DNA from: Polyrhizophydium stewartii
Lineage: Eukaryota; Chytridiomycota; Chytridiomycetes; Rhizophydiales
DNA length: 14,851 bases
Assembly: GCA_027604665.1 (NCBI GenBank)
Contig: JADGIZ010000374.1
Coordinates: 1-14,851 of the forward strand
Direction: 5' to 3'
Part shown: positions 1 through 8,076 of the stretch, piece after piece
Numbering within the stretch: the first letter of the stretch is position 1
Layout: the number at the start of each line of letters is the position of its first letter
Notes under the pieces: model-generated
What the model was told of the DNA's origin: nothing
The model's input: only the letters and a program-made list of their open reading frames with translations
The model's database searches: none
Program-made: the position numbers and the translations under genes

Positions 1-422
1 CCCCCCCCACACACACACACACACCGCCCGTTTGCCAGCGCCCGTCTTGTGGCGGCGTGCTTTTCCCAAAAGGCGAATATCCCTCCCGCCGCCCGCCGCC
101 CAGTGCGGCCGCGCCAGAACCCTGAAGTGAAAGCCCCCTCGCCCTGCAGTCCTTTTTTTTTTCTAGCACTCTATTTGACATAGCCTGGGCCTTGTCCGTG
201 GCCCAGGACCATGCATCAGTGTGCAAGAGCGACACTGTCCCGCTGTATCTCCGGACCATGACGCTCGTGAATGGCTCGGTCGAAAGCCGGGAGACACCCG
301 CCGTCTCGCTCTCTGCTGTCCGCCGCCCGCCGTCTCGCGATCTCGCGTGATGGCCCCGCGATCACCGCTCGTGATCACCCACCCCACCGGCGCGAGCTGG
401 CGGCGCCCCCGGCGTTCATTCG
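1..422. other. Intergenic, no gene recognised
   Basis: This stretch lies downstream of the MPP-alpha stop codon on the minus strand. It opens with a C run and a CA microsatellite and contains a short T run near 152-162. Open frames here are arginine/alanine-rich GC-skew frames with no recognisable family motif. Part of it should be the 3' untranslated region of the MPP-alpha transcript; no AATAAA on the minus strand was noticed. Confidence 0.6.
8..24. repeat. (CA)n microsatellite at window edge
   Basis: An uninterrupted CA dinucleotide run follows eight C residues at the left edge, so the tract may continue outside the window. Similar CA/TG tracts occur near 2500, 4370 and 8035. Confidence 0.9.
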
Positions 423-2364
423 CTACTGCCGCGAAAACCACGAGCGCCGGCCGCTCTTGGGCCCGGGCGTCACGCCCGTCCGCGCGGCCGCCGCCGTCGC
501 GGCTGCGCGCCCCAGTCCCCAGTGCGCGAGCTCCTCGGGCGCCCGCTGCAGCGCGTCGTCCTTGACGAGCGGGCCGTACGCAAGCAGCGTGGCCTCGCCG
601 TTGCCCGTGCGCACCCAGTGCTTCGACAGCGGGTCGTTGAAGTCGAGCGGCGACTGGATGTCCTCGCCAAAGAACACGCGCCGCGCAACCCGGATCAGAT
701 CCGCCGGCTCGAGCTTGTCGATGCGCCGGCACATCTCGAGCACGTCCAGCCGCCGGTTGTGCGTCAGCACCTGCCGCCCAACGTCCTCGAGCTCGACAAT
801 CTTGGACTCGAGGCTCATGAGCAGGTTCGACTTGAGCTGGTTCTTGGCCCGCGACAGCTCGCTCGGCTCAATCACCGTCGTCGTGCCCAGCAGCTCCTGC
901 GCGAGCACCGGCAGCACGTAGTGGTGCGTGCCCTTGTCCGGGATCACCGCCGCCTGGATGCTCAGCAGGCCCGTGTCGTTGTACGTGTAGTTGACCATGC
1001 TGCATGCGTCGACCCAGCTGTGATGGTTGAGCACCCGCGTGTACAGCCGCGTGTACATGCCCTTGCCCGGCCCGCCCGCCGAGAACGACCCGCCGCCGCC
1101 CATCAGCGACGTCAGCGTCGCCAGCGCGTAGATGTCCGGGTCCAACATCGACACCGACTCGAACGCCAGGTGCACGTGCGTCAGCGGGCGGTCGTCCGGG
1201 TTGGGCGACGGCGGCATCGCTGACGTGTCGACGACGCGCATGCCGCCCGTGTACCGCGGCGCCTGCGTGCACGCCTGCTGCGCCGCGACAATGTCCGCCG
1301 TCGCAGGCGGCAGCGACCCAAACTCCTGCGCCGCCAGATCCTCGAGTCGCGCGTGGTCCATGCCCACGCCCGCAACAACAATGCGGTCGGGCGTGAACCA
1401 CGTGCGGTGGAACTCGCGCAGGCTCGCGCCCGTCATCGCGTCGAGCGCCGCGTCGCCCACCAGCAGCGAGTTGCCCAGCGTGTTCGTCCGCGGCACGTCA
1501 AACGACTCGGCCGCCACAACCAGCGGCGATCGCTCGTTCTCGGTCGGGTCCGCCTGGAACGCCAGCGAGTGCACGGCCTCGGACAGCGCCGTGTCCGGCC
1601 GCATCGCAATCTCGCGCAGCTCGTACCGCGTCGACTCCTTGGTCTCCTCGACCTCTTCGTCCAGGAACAGCGGGTCGCGCACAATCTGGCCGTAGATCGA
1701 CATCATCTTGGCAAGGTCGTGCCGGAACACCGTCGCCTGGTACATCAGGCCCTCGCGCGAGCTGTGCGCGAGCACGTTGCCGCCGAGCGACTCGAGCTCC
1801 TTGACGAGCGCCGGCGACGACAGGCCCTTGGTGCTCTGCGATCGGCGTGCGCCGGGAGCGCAGGCGCCCGACGCACAAGCGGCAGCCGCAGGCAAGCAAC
1901 ATGTCGTTGTCGCCCGTCAGCCAGCCCAGATCGCCGTCAGACAAACGCCAGCCCGCGGGATGCGCACCTTGAACGCCATGCGGTCCAGGACATGGCTGAT
2001 GCCCGCAGTCGCTGGCGTCTCGAACTTGCTGCCCGTGTCGACGTACACGCCCGCAGCCACAAAGTGGCCGAGCGACTCCTGCGACGCAACACGCACGCCG
2101 TTGGGCAGCCGGCTGATCACCGTCGGGCTCGCCGCGGCGGCCGATGTGCGGAATCCCCGGCGCGGGTGCGCCGTGCGGAGCTGCGTGCGTGCGTGCGTGC
2201 GCGGCGGAAGCATGGTGTGTGTGTGTCAGCGGCACTCTGCCTGCGCAGACAGGGTCGGCGATGCCTCGCGGGCGGCCTGGGCGGCGCCGCGCCCTGTCGC
2301 CCCCGCGCTCGTCGGCTTCCGCCCGCCCGTCGCTCACCGCGCCGTGAAAAACGTTTCGCAACAT
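423..2364 (-). CDS. MAS2: Mitochondrial processing peptidase subunit alpha
   Basis: The product is the regulatory and substrate-binding alpha subunit of the matrix peptidase that removes presequences from imported proteins (M16 metalloprotease family). Proposed exons on the minus strand are 2364-2338, 2180-1968 and 1835-423, giving about 550 aa, a normal length for fungal MPP-alpha. Introns 2181-2337 (GTGAGC...CAG) and 1836-1967 (GTGCGC...CAG) are both phase 0 and both contain a CTGAC branch-like motif. The N-terminus starts MLRNVFHGA and continues with the arginine-rich RGFRTSAAAAS, a good matrix presequence. Residues 72-76 read HVLDR where the catalytic beta subunit has the zinc motif HxxEH, which identifies the non-catalytic alpha subunit. 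The glycine-rich substrate loop GGGGSFSAGGPGKGM lies at about 326-340. An alternative unspliced start is the ATG at 2213, but it lies inside the proposed first intron. The C-terminal tail is alanine/arginine-rich. It is divergent with the SPATA17-like gene. Confidence 0.93.
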
Positions 2365-2593
2365 CGGGGCAAGCGGGCGAGGCCGTTTTCGCAGGCGGGT
2401 CGACCGGCCGAGGCCGCAGCCCGCACGCCGCCCCACTGTCCCACCGGCCCCGTGCGCATCGCACGTTGTGCAGGCCCACGGGCCGCAAATATCTCCCCGA
2501 CACACACACACACACACACACACACGCTGCGGCGCCGATCCGCACCGCCGAGCGAAATCACGCCGACGACTTTGCCCGCGAATCCGTCTGCCG
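2365..2593. promoter_or_regulatory. Divergent promoter region, MPP-alpha / SPATA17-like
   Basis: These 229 bp separate the proposed start codons of two divergently transcribed genes, so they should hold both core promoters and 5' untranslated regions. No TATA box is obvious. The only marked sequence feature is a long CA tract at 2500-2525, nearer to the SPATA17-like start. The role is inferred from position alone. Confidence 0.5.
2500..2525. repeat. (CA)n microsatellite in divergent promoter
   Basis: A perfect CA run of 26 bases sits between the divergent MPP-alpha and SPATA17-like genes, about 70 bp before the SPATA17-like start codon. It is alternating purine-pyrimidine DNA. Confidence 0.95.
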
Positions 2594-4352
2594 ATGGCGC
2601 TGGCCTTTGCCAAGATCTGGCAGCGCAGATCCGACACCGTCGACGAGTTCTTTGCCCTCAGCAGGTCGGAAGCGGCGCGTTCCCGGCATTCTTCGTGGAA
2701 GAGCCTCTGCCGCGCTGACGCCATGCATCGCATGCATCCGCTTCCGGCGCACCCGCAGGGACGCCGAGACAAACCGCCAGCGCGAATACGATGCCGCCGC
2801 GATGATCCAGAAGCACTGGCGGCGACACGTGTGCCTGACCTACTTCCGCACGCTAAAGTAGGTTGCGCGGACAGCTGGCGCGCGCATGTGTGCTGCGTCG
2901 TCGTACGCCTCGCATGCGCCAGGCGGGCGATCCGCTCCGATGCGATGCTGACTCGCTGCGCAGGACGCTCACTCTCCGCATCCAGCGGGTCTTTCGCGGG
3001 TATCGTGGCCGCAAACGGGCCGCGAAAATCGCCATCCAGCTCGGCCACGAGCGGCGGATGCGTTTCTACAACAGCATGGCGACCAAGATCCAGAAAGTGT
3101 CAGTCAAAGAAGCCTGTCGTTGTGGCCTGCCCGTGCAGGCGAGCTTGTGCGTCTGCATTCCCCGCTGACGCGGCGTTTTCGGGCTGTGACGGCTTTCCGA
3201 TCACTTGCTTCCCGCGGGTAGATGGCGTGGATGGCTTAGCCGCAAGCACCGATTCGACTTTTACGCCAGGAAGAGATACATTGCACAGGTCGCGCACAAG
3301 GCAAGCACGCACGCACGGCCGCGGCTGGTCGCGCCACTCAGCACGCTTCCGGCTGACAGCGTCATACAACGCTGCTTGCAGATGGACGAGATGCGCCGCA
3401 CGCTGCAGATGCGCGAGGCCGAGCAGCGCACGGCCTTTGCGGCCCAGGAGATTCTGCAGACCGAGGAGAAGCTCGAGCGTGTTGCCGCGACGCGGCACCA
3501 CCTGCTGGGCACGCGTGCGGTCCCGGGCGTGTTTGCGCGCGTGAACACCGCCGCGGCCCTGCGGCAGCCCGATGTCATTGACGAGCACGGGCACTTTAAC
3601 CCCGCCAAGAAGATCCCCGAGTCCAAATTGCGCTCGAACCCGGGGCTCGAGGCGTGGGTGCGCGCCAACGTGGGCAAGAATCCGCGCGGGATCTGCATCA
3701 AGCCGCCAGAGACGCCCGAGCCGGCGCCAGACGAAGCCAGCAAGGTCGCACAAGGACCGTTTCTGGCGAGTTGCAATGGCTGGGAGCGTGTGCGTATCGC
3801 AGCCCTGCTGATGCGACGATCCTCTGATCTCGCAGCCAAAGCACATGCTGTTGCGCAGGAAGCTTGAGCCGCTGCATCCGTCGCTGCGTGTTCAGACGGA
3901 CTACTTTGACACACGCATGTTTGCGCGCGAGGAGCGACGCAAGGACATTGCGATGCGCGGTGAGCGGCATCCGAGCCGCAGAATCAATGGCGGCCAGATA
4001 TCGATGCAGACTAACGTGCTGGGTCAACAGTCTCGCAGCGACCGTTCATGACGGGCAAGACGCCGCGGCCGATTGCGACCGACTACTTTCTCCGCGAGGA
4101 GCCGTATGTCCCCAAGAACGACGAGTGCGTTCCGACCGAGATAAATCCGCTTGCAGGCGATGCCGGGCTGACGATGCCGGACTGACCGCATTCCCGCGCA
4201 GCGTGTTCCGCAAATACAAACTCGAGGGCAACCGGGTGTCCAAGAAGGTGAGGCGGCACTCTGCCGGATCGCGGCACGGCGCAGGATGTGTTGACACTCC
4301 GGCGCTCTTGCAGGATTTCAAGAACGTGCTTGGCCCTGTGCGCTCGTGCTGA
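2594..4352 (+). CDS. SPATA17: SPATA17-like IQ-motif protein (flagellar candidate)
   Basis: I recognise this as a SPATA17 homologue, an IQ-motif (calmodulin-binding) family linked to motile cilia and sperm flagella. Modelled exons are 2594-2664, 2759-2857, 2964-3098, 3222-3300, 3382-3765, 3836-3959, 4031-4124, 4202-4247 and 4314-4352. They give 356 aa, close to my recollection of about 360 aa for the mammalian protein. IQ motifs start near residues 40, 63 and 99 (MIQKHWRR, RIQRVFRGYRGRK, KIQKVWRGWLSRK). A charged helical stretch follows, then HHLLGTRAVPGVF, QGPF and LEPLHPSLRV, each matching family landmarks in the same order and spacing. All junctions keep phase, and most introns hold a CTGAC/CTAAC-type branch motif. 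Introns 4 and 5 fit best as GC-AG introns; GT alternatives exist at 3289 and 3790. The last exon, DFKNVLGPVRSC, resembles the family's DFxxVL segment, but the true 3' end is less certain. The function is inferred from the family. Confidence 0.85.
3301..3381 (+). other. Probable GC-AG intron (SPATA17-like intron 4)
   Basis: The segment begins GCAAGC after AAG and ends TTGCAG, with a CTGAC motif about 30 bases before the end. Removing it is phase-neutral and joins YIAQVAHK to MDEMRRTL, restoring the helix length expected for SPATA17. A canonical alternative donor, GTCGCG at 3289, would delete four more residues. The whole segment is open in frame, so retention is also formally possible. Confidence 0.6.
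3766..3835 (+). other. Probable GC-AG intron (SPATA17-like intron 5)
   Basis: The donor is GCGAGT after CTG and the acceptor is CTCGCAG, phase 0, with a CTGAT branch-like motif near 3807. Removing it joins QGPFL to PKHMLLRRKLEP, which keeps the family spacing between the conserved GPF and the LEPLHPSLRV block. A canonical GTGCGT donor at 3790 would leave eight extra residues and an unusually short 46-bp intron. Confidence 0.5.
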
Positions 4353-4494
4353 GCGGGGTCGCCGACTGTGCGTGTGTGTGTGCGCTGGCGCGATCCGCAA
4401 ATGTCCAATAGGAGACCAGATCGAGATGTGCGCCGCGTCCTCAGGTGTGCGGGAAGACTGCCGGCCGCCCCCCGCCAAGCCGCCGCTTGCAGCG
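4353..4494. other. Short spacer with TG tract
   Basis: This is the gap between the SPATA17-like stop and the proposed HAD_SAK-like start, both on the plus strand. It contains a TG-rich tract at 4367-4382. It must hold the 3' end of one gene and the promoter of the next. An alternative upstream ATG at 4425-4427, joined through a small intron ending at CAG 4490-4492, is possible for the downstream gene but unsupported. Confidence 0.45.
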
Positions 4495-6854
4495 ATGGGC
4501 CAGTTCCAGTACGAGCTTGCCATCGAGGGTGCGTCGTCCCATGCGCGCGCGCGCGCGCAGCGCCAGGCGCCGCCGCCTGAGCCGGAGGCGGGGGCGGCGT
4601 GCGGGCGGCGGAGCGGGGCCTTGCCGCGCAGGCGCAGTCATCGCGGGTCACGACGATGCCCGCAACGTCATCGCTGACGAGTCGGCTGGCGGTCTCCGGC
4701 GCTGCTGCTGCTGATGCGGCGACGACGACGGCGGCGGCGGCAACGGCAACGGCTGCTGCCACGCCCAGACTTCTCGCGCATCTGCCTCACGGCGGACGAC
4801 CTGCGCCGCAGCCTGAGCCGCAAGACGGCCGGCCCGTACTCGTCGTCGCACGACCTGCACGTCCTCGTGTCGCCCAGCGCCCCCGCCGCGCCAAGCCCAC
4901 AGCCGCCGCAGTCGCCCGAGCCCGAGCCCGAGGCCGCGACGCCGGCCGCTGCGGCGGCAGCAGCAGCAGCATCGGCGGCCGCGGCACACCCGCCGCCGCA
5001 CCGCCGCCGGCACCACCAGCGCCATGTCGTGCGGCTGGTCATCTTCGACTTTGACTCGACGCTGTTCCGCTCGCCGCTGCCCAACGCCGACCTGTGGGCA
5101 GGGCCCCTGCGAGGCCGCATCACGTCCGACTGCGGCTGGTTCACGGACCCGCGCACGCTCGAGGCGCCGTACGTGCCAGACGTGCCCGGCGACGCCTGGT
5201 GGCACGCCGAGACGGTCGACCGGGTCTTTGAGGCCCTCGCCCGCGAGGACACGCTCACGGTGCTGCTGACGGGCCGCCGGCACGACCTGTTCTCCAAGCG
5301 CATCGAGGACATGTGTCGGCGCAAGTCGCCGCGGCCGCTCAGCTTTGACCTGTGGGTGCCTCTGCCTGCACCGCCGGCCTGCTGCACCGCCGGCCATCGC
5401 CGACGCATCGCGCCGCATGCTCGCGAGGCCTGCGATGGAGAGGGCTGACGTGCGATCGCACCTGCATCTCCGCTCCCCGTCGTGCGCCCCCCCTGCCGCC
5501 GCCACTGGCCACTCGCCCTCCTGTGCGCAGCTTCTTCTTCCGCGAGGGCCACGACCCGCAGGCGGGCCGGCACCACCCAACGACGCTCGACTTCAAGCTG
5601 GCCGTGCTCGACCGCCTGCTCGAGACCTTCACGACGCTCAAGCACGTCGAGTTCTACGACGACCGCGAGCGGCACCTCAAGCTGTTCCAGCAGCAGATCG
5701 AGTCGCTTGTTACCGCGCAGCGGCTGCAGACGTATGCGATGCACCACGTTGTGCACGAGAAGACGCTCGAGCAGCACATCCCGCCTGCGCTCGAGCGCGC
5801 GCTGGTGATGGACATGATCGAGAGCTGCAACCGGCGCATCCACCAAGCGCGCGCCAGGGAGAAGCAGGTGGCGGACGCGGCCAACGCTGCTGCGGCTTCT
5901 GCCAACGCAGCTGCCGCTGCCGATACCGCGGCGGACGCAGGCATCCCGCGATCGTCGTCGCCCGTGAACATGGACCCGGCGCAGGATGGCGCGGCGGCTG
6001 ACGGAGGATCGGCTGCGGCAGGTTCAAGCTCCTCGAGCGACTGCCAGCGGCGGTCGCCCTCGCCGCAGGACTCGGGCGTGCATCGGCGCGTCAGCATCTC
6101 CATCTTCCGCAACCTGATCGAGGCCGTCGAGACGGTGCGGTCGACGGTGGTCAGGCTGGACGACGCGTCGCGCGCTGCGCTGCTGGAGCGCTTCCCCGTG
6201 CCGGCGCGGTGGCAGCCCAAGGCGGACCACGTCACGGTGTCGCTTGGCGCGGCGCCCGACGACGTGGTTGCCGCGATGGGCGGGCTCGGCGCGCGCGTGT
6301 CGTTCTGGGCCGTCGATGTTGGCGAGATCGAGGGCAGCGTGCGTGCGGTGCGGGTGCTCGGCGAGGCGGCGCCTGGCGCGCGCGCGCTGGTGACGTGCAA
6401 GCCGACGGCGTATGTGACGCTATGCGTGGCGCCGCGGGGCATTGCGCGCCAGGCGCTTGATATCTCGGCGTGGCAGCCGATCGGCGAGCCGGTCCCGCTC
6501 ACGGGCACGCTGGAGCACGTCATGATCATGGACCTCAAGCCGGCGCCGCCGCGCGCGGCGGTCACGCCCAAGGACGTGTCTATTGGCGCGCTGGTCAAGA
6601 AGCACCACCCGGAGCTGCGTGGGCGCATGATTGGCGCTGCGTGCGCCGTCATCGAGCAGTGGATGAGCAAGACGTTTATCGAGAACCTCGAGGCGAATCG
6701 CGCCAACATCGAGTTCTTTATTCTGTCGCCCGACTTTGCGGCGTTGCTTGAAGAGCAGCGCGCGCGGCTGCCTGCGTCTGCTGCTGGCTCGCGCATGGGG
6801 TCGACATCCGAGGCGCTTGCGCAGCCGCAGCAGCCTCAAACCTCGTCGCAATAA
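4495..6854 (+). CDS. HAD 'Swiss Army Knife' RNA-repair-like protein
   Basis: This looks like a member of the HAD_SAK family (Pfam PF10307 type), HAD-fold proteins proposed to act in RNA repair. Exons 4495-4528, 4769-5351 and 5531-6854 give 646 aa. Introns 4529-4768 (GTGCGT...CAG, phase 1) and 5352-5530 (GTGGGT...CAG, phase 2) join cleanly. After an Ala/Pro-rich linker (about 45-95), HAD motif I is DFDST at 105-109, with LLTGR at 177-181 and the acidic motif FYDDRERH around D249-D250. Between motif I and LLTGR lie conserved family elements (SPLPN, CGWFTDP, DAWWHAETV). A second low-complexity Ala/Ser region follows. A C-terminal domain has HVTV at H439 and YVTL at Y500, spaced like the paired HxT motifs of 2H phosphoesterases, with the second His replaced by Tyr. 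The first 34-nt exon is the weakest part. The substrate is unknown and catalytic activity is inferred from motifs. Confidence 0.8.
4543..4558. repeat. (GC)n run inside intron
   Basis: An alternating GC dinucleotide run lies near the 5' end of the first intron of the HAD_SAK-like gene. It is short, and no function is suggested beyond possible slippage. Confidence 0.8.
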
Positions 6855-6855
6855 A
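6850..6855 (+). terminator. AATAAA poly(A) signal overlapping stop codon
   Basis: The hexamer AATAAA contains the TAA stop of the HAD_SAK-like gene. The next gene is convergent and ends only 141 bp away, so an early cleavage signal fits the tight spacing. The signal is seen in sequence; its use is inferred. Confidence 0.55.
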
Positions 6856-6995
6856 CGGGTCGCCCTTGTGTTTGCCTGATGCATGCCGCGATGCGCGGCG
6901 AGATGCGGCGATATGGAAGCCAAGGGCATAGTTTAGGCCTGCGACGCGCTTTACAACTCGAGCGTCCAAAGCGGCAGCACGACGCTCAACGCTTG

Positions 6996-7959
6996 CTACT
7001 CGAGGTCGCGCTGGCCAAAGACGTGGTGCACAATGGCAACGACCATGGAGCTCGCGGCCATGCGGAGGTCGGCGGGATCTGCGCCTGGATCGAGGGCGAT
7101 GCGCTGGCGGGCACGCATGCAGGCGGCGGCGAGGGCACGCAGCGTGGCGGTCTCGTCTGCGGTCAGGAGCACGTCGATGCGCACCAGCAGGGCAAACAGC
7201 CACTCGGCCATGGGCGGGTTGGGCAGCGCGCCTGCGCGGTCCTCGTCGATCCACTCGGCGTGCATCTGCACCAACGCCAGCGCGGCACCGTGCGATAGGC
7301 GGCAGACGACGCTCAGCGCCGGCCGTGCGGGCGACCGGCTTGGCGGTGCGGGGCCGTAACAGAATGCGCGCCAGGCGGCCGCGGGGGCCGCGATGCTCGG
7401 CATCTGAGGGATCTGCGGGATCTGGGGGATCTGCGATCGCTGCTGCCGCTGCGGCACTGCGCGGCGGCGGCGGGCGAGGGCAGAGCGCATGCGGTGGGTG
7501 GTGGCGACCAGCGCCGTGATCCACTCGGGGGGAGGCTGCAAGTTCGCGGGCATCGCTGGTGCAACCGCCGCCGAGGCCTCTGCGAATAGCGCGGCTCCGC
7601 GAGCAGCTGGCTCAAGCGGCGGTGGCGGAGCCGTGGCCACGGCCGGTGCTTTCCGCGCCTGCCGCCTGCACCGCTACCGCGTCAGCCGCATGTCGCTCGC
7701 TGCGGGAAGCCTGCCGGCGGTGCATGCAGCTCGCTCACCGCACGTCACGCAGATACGCTGCCGCCGACACGGGCGGCCCGCCGTGCTCGTTGCCGTCGTC
7801 GCCGTCGCTGCCGCCGCCGTCGTCCACGGGAAGCGCCTGCCGTCGCAGCGCAACGTCTCCGTCGCTATCGCTGTCGCGGCCACCTCCGCCGCCACCACCC
7901 TTGCCGCCGCCGCGGCCTGCGCCTCGGCCCCGCCCACGGCCGCGCTGGTTCGTGCCCAT
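6996..7959 (-). CDS. GEMIN2: Gemin2/SIP1-like SMN complex protein
   Basis: Gemin2 (SIP1/Brr1 family, PF04938) binds SMN and holds Sm proteins during spliceosomal snRNP assembly. Minus-strand exons are 7959-7739 and 7665-6996, giving 296 aa; the human protein is about 280. The intron 7666-7738 (GTGAGC...CAG, phase 2) has a CTGAC motif, and splicing produces [20 protein letters not shown], matching the family's EYLRRVxxEA...VxxA helix. Further landmarks are [58 protein letters not shown] and the C-terminal [11 protein letters not shown], which corresponds to the family's SRYFxQRDL end. Two oddities stand out. Residues 6-26 are an RG/GGG-rich tract followed by an acidic serine patch, and a short Pro-Gln-Ile repeat sits in the central linker. 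It is divergent with UTP11 and convergent with the HAD_SAK-like gene. Confidence 0.88.
7401..7436 (-). repeat. 9-bp in-frame repeat coding (PQI)n in Gemin2
   Basis: Four near-perfect 9-bp units encode the stretch [12 protein letters not shown] in the linker between the N-terminal helix and the C-terminal helical domain of the Gemin2-like protein. The family is variable here, so the repeat probably sits in a flexible segment. Confidence 0.85.
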
Positions 7960-8076
7960 TGCGGACAAAGTTGCGGAGACGGTCTTTGCCGAAAAAAAGA
8001 AAAACAGCAGAGAGCAGCCAGCTCCACCACCACCACACACACACACACCACCACATACGCACACAGGCGCCCGCCC
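7960..8076. promoter_or_regulatory. Divergent promoter, GEMIN2 / UTP11
   Basis: Only 117 bp separate the two start codons, so both promoters and both 5' leaders must fit here. The region holds an A-rich block around 7991-8006 and a CA-rich tract at about 8029-8065, the same kind of tract seen in the other divergent promoter. No TATA box is evident. Shared control of the two genes is inferred from geometry. Confidence 0.55.
8034..8050. repeat. CA-rich microsatellite in divergent promoter
   Basis: A CA dinucleotide run flanked by CCA triplet repeats lies within the Gemin2/UTP11 divergent promoter, about 30 bp before the UTP11 start. Confidence 0.85.

Noticed and set aside
163..732. Minus-strand 189-codon frame at the left end
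   Set aside because: Alanine/arginine-rich shadow overlapping the C-terminal coding part of MPP-alpha; no recognisable domain.
1353..2861. 502-codon plus-strand open frame
   Set aside because: It is antisense to MPP-alpha, arginine/histidine-rich, and crosses the promoter CA tract. Only its last part (2759-2857) is real, as exon 2 of the SPATA17-like gene.
5654..6796. 380-codon minus-strand Ser/Ala-rich frame
   Set aside because: Complement of the HAD_SAK-like third exon; the conserved motifs lie on the plus strand.
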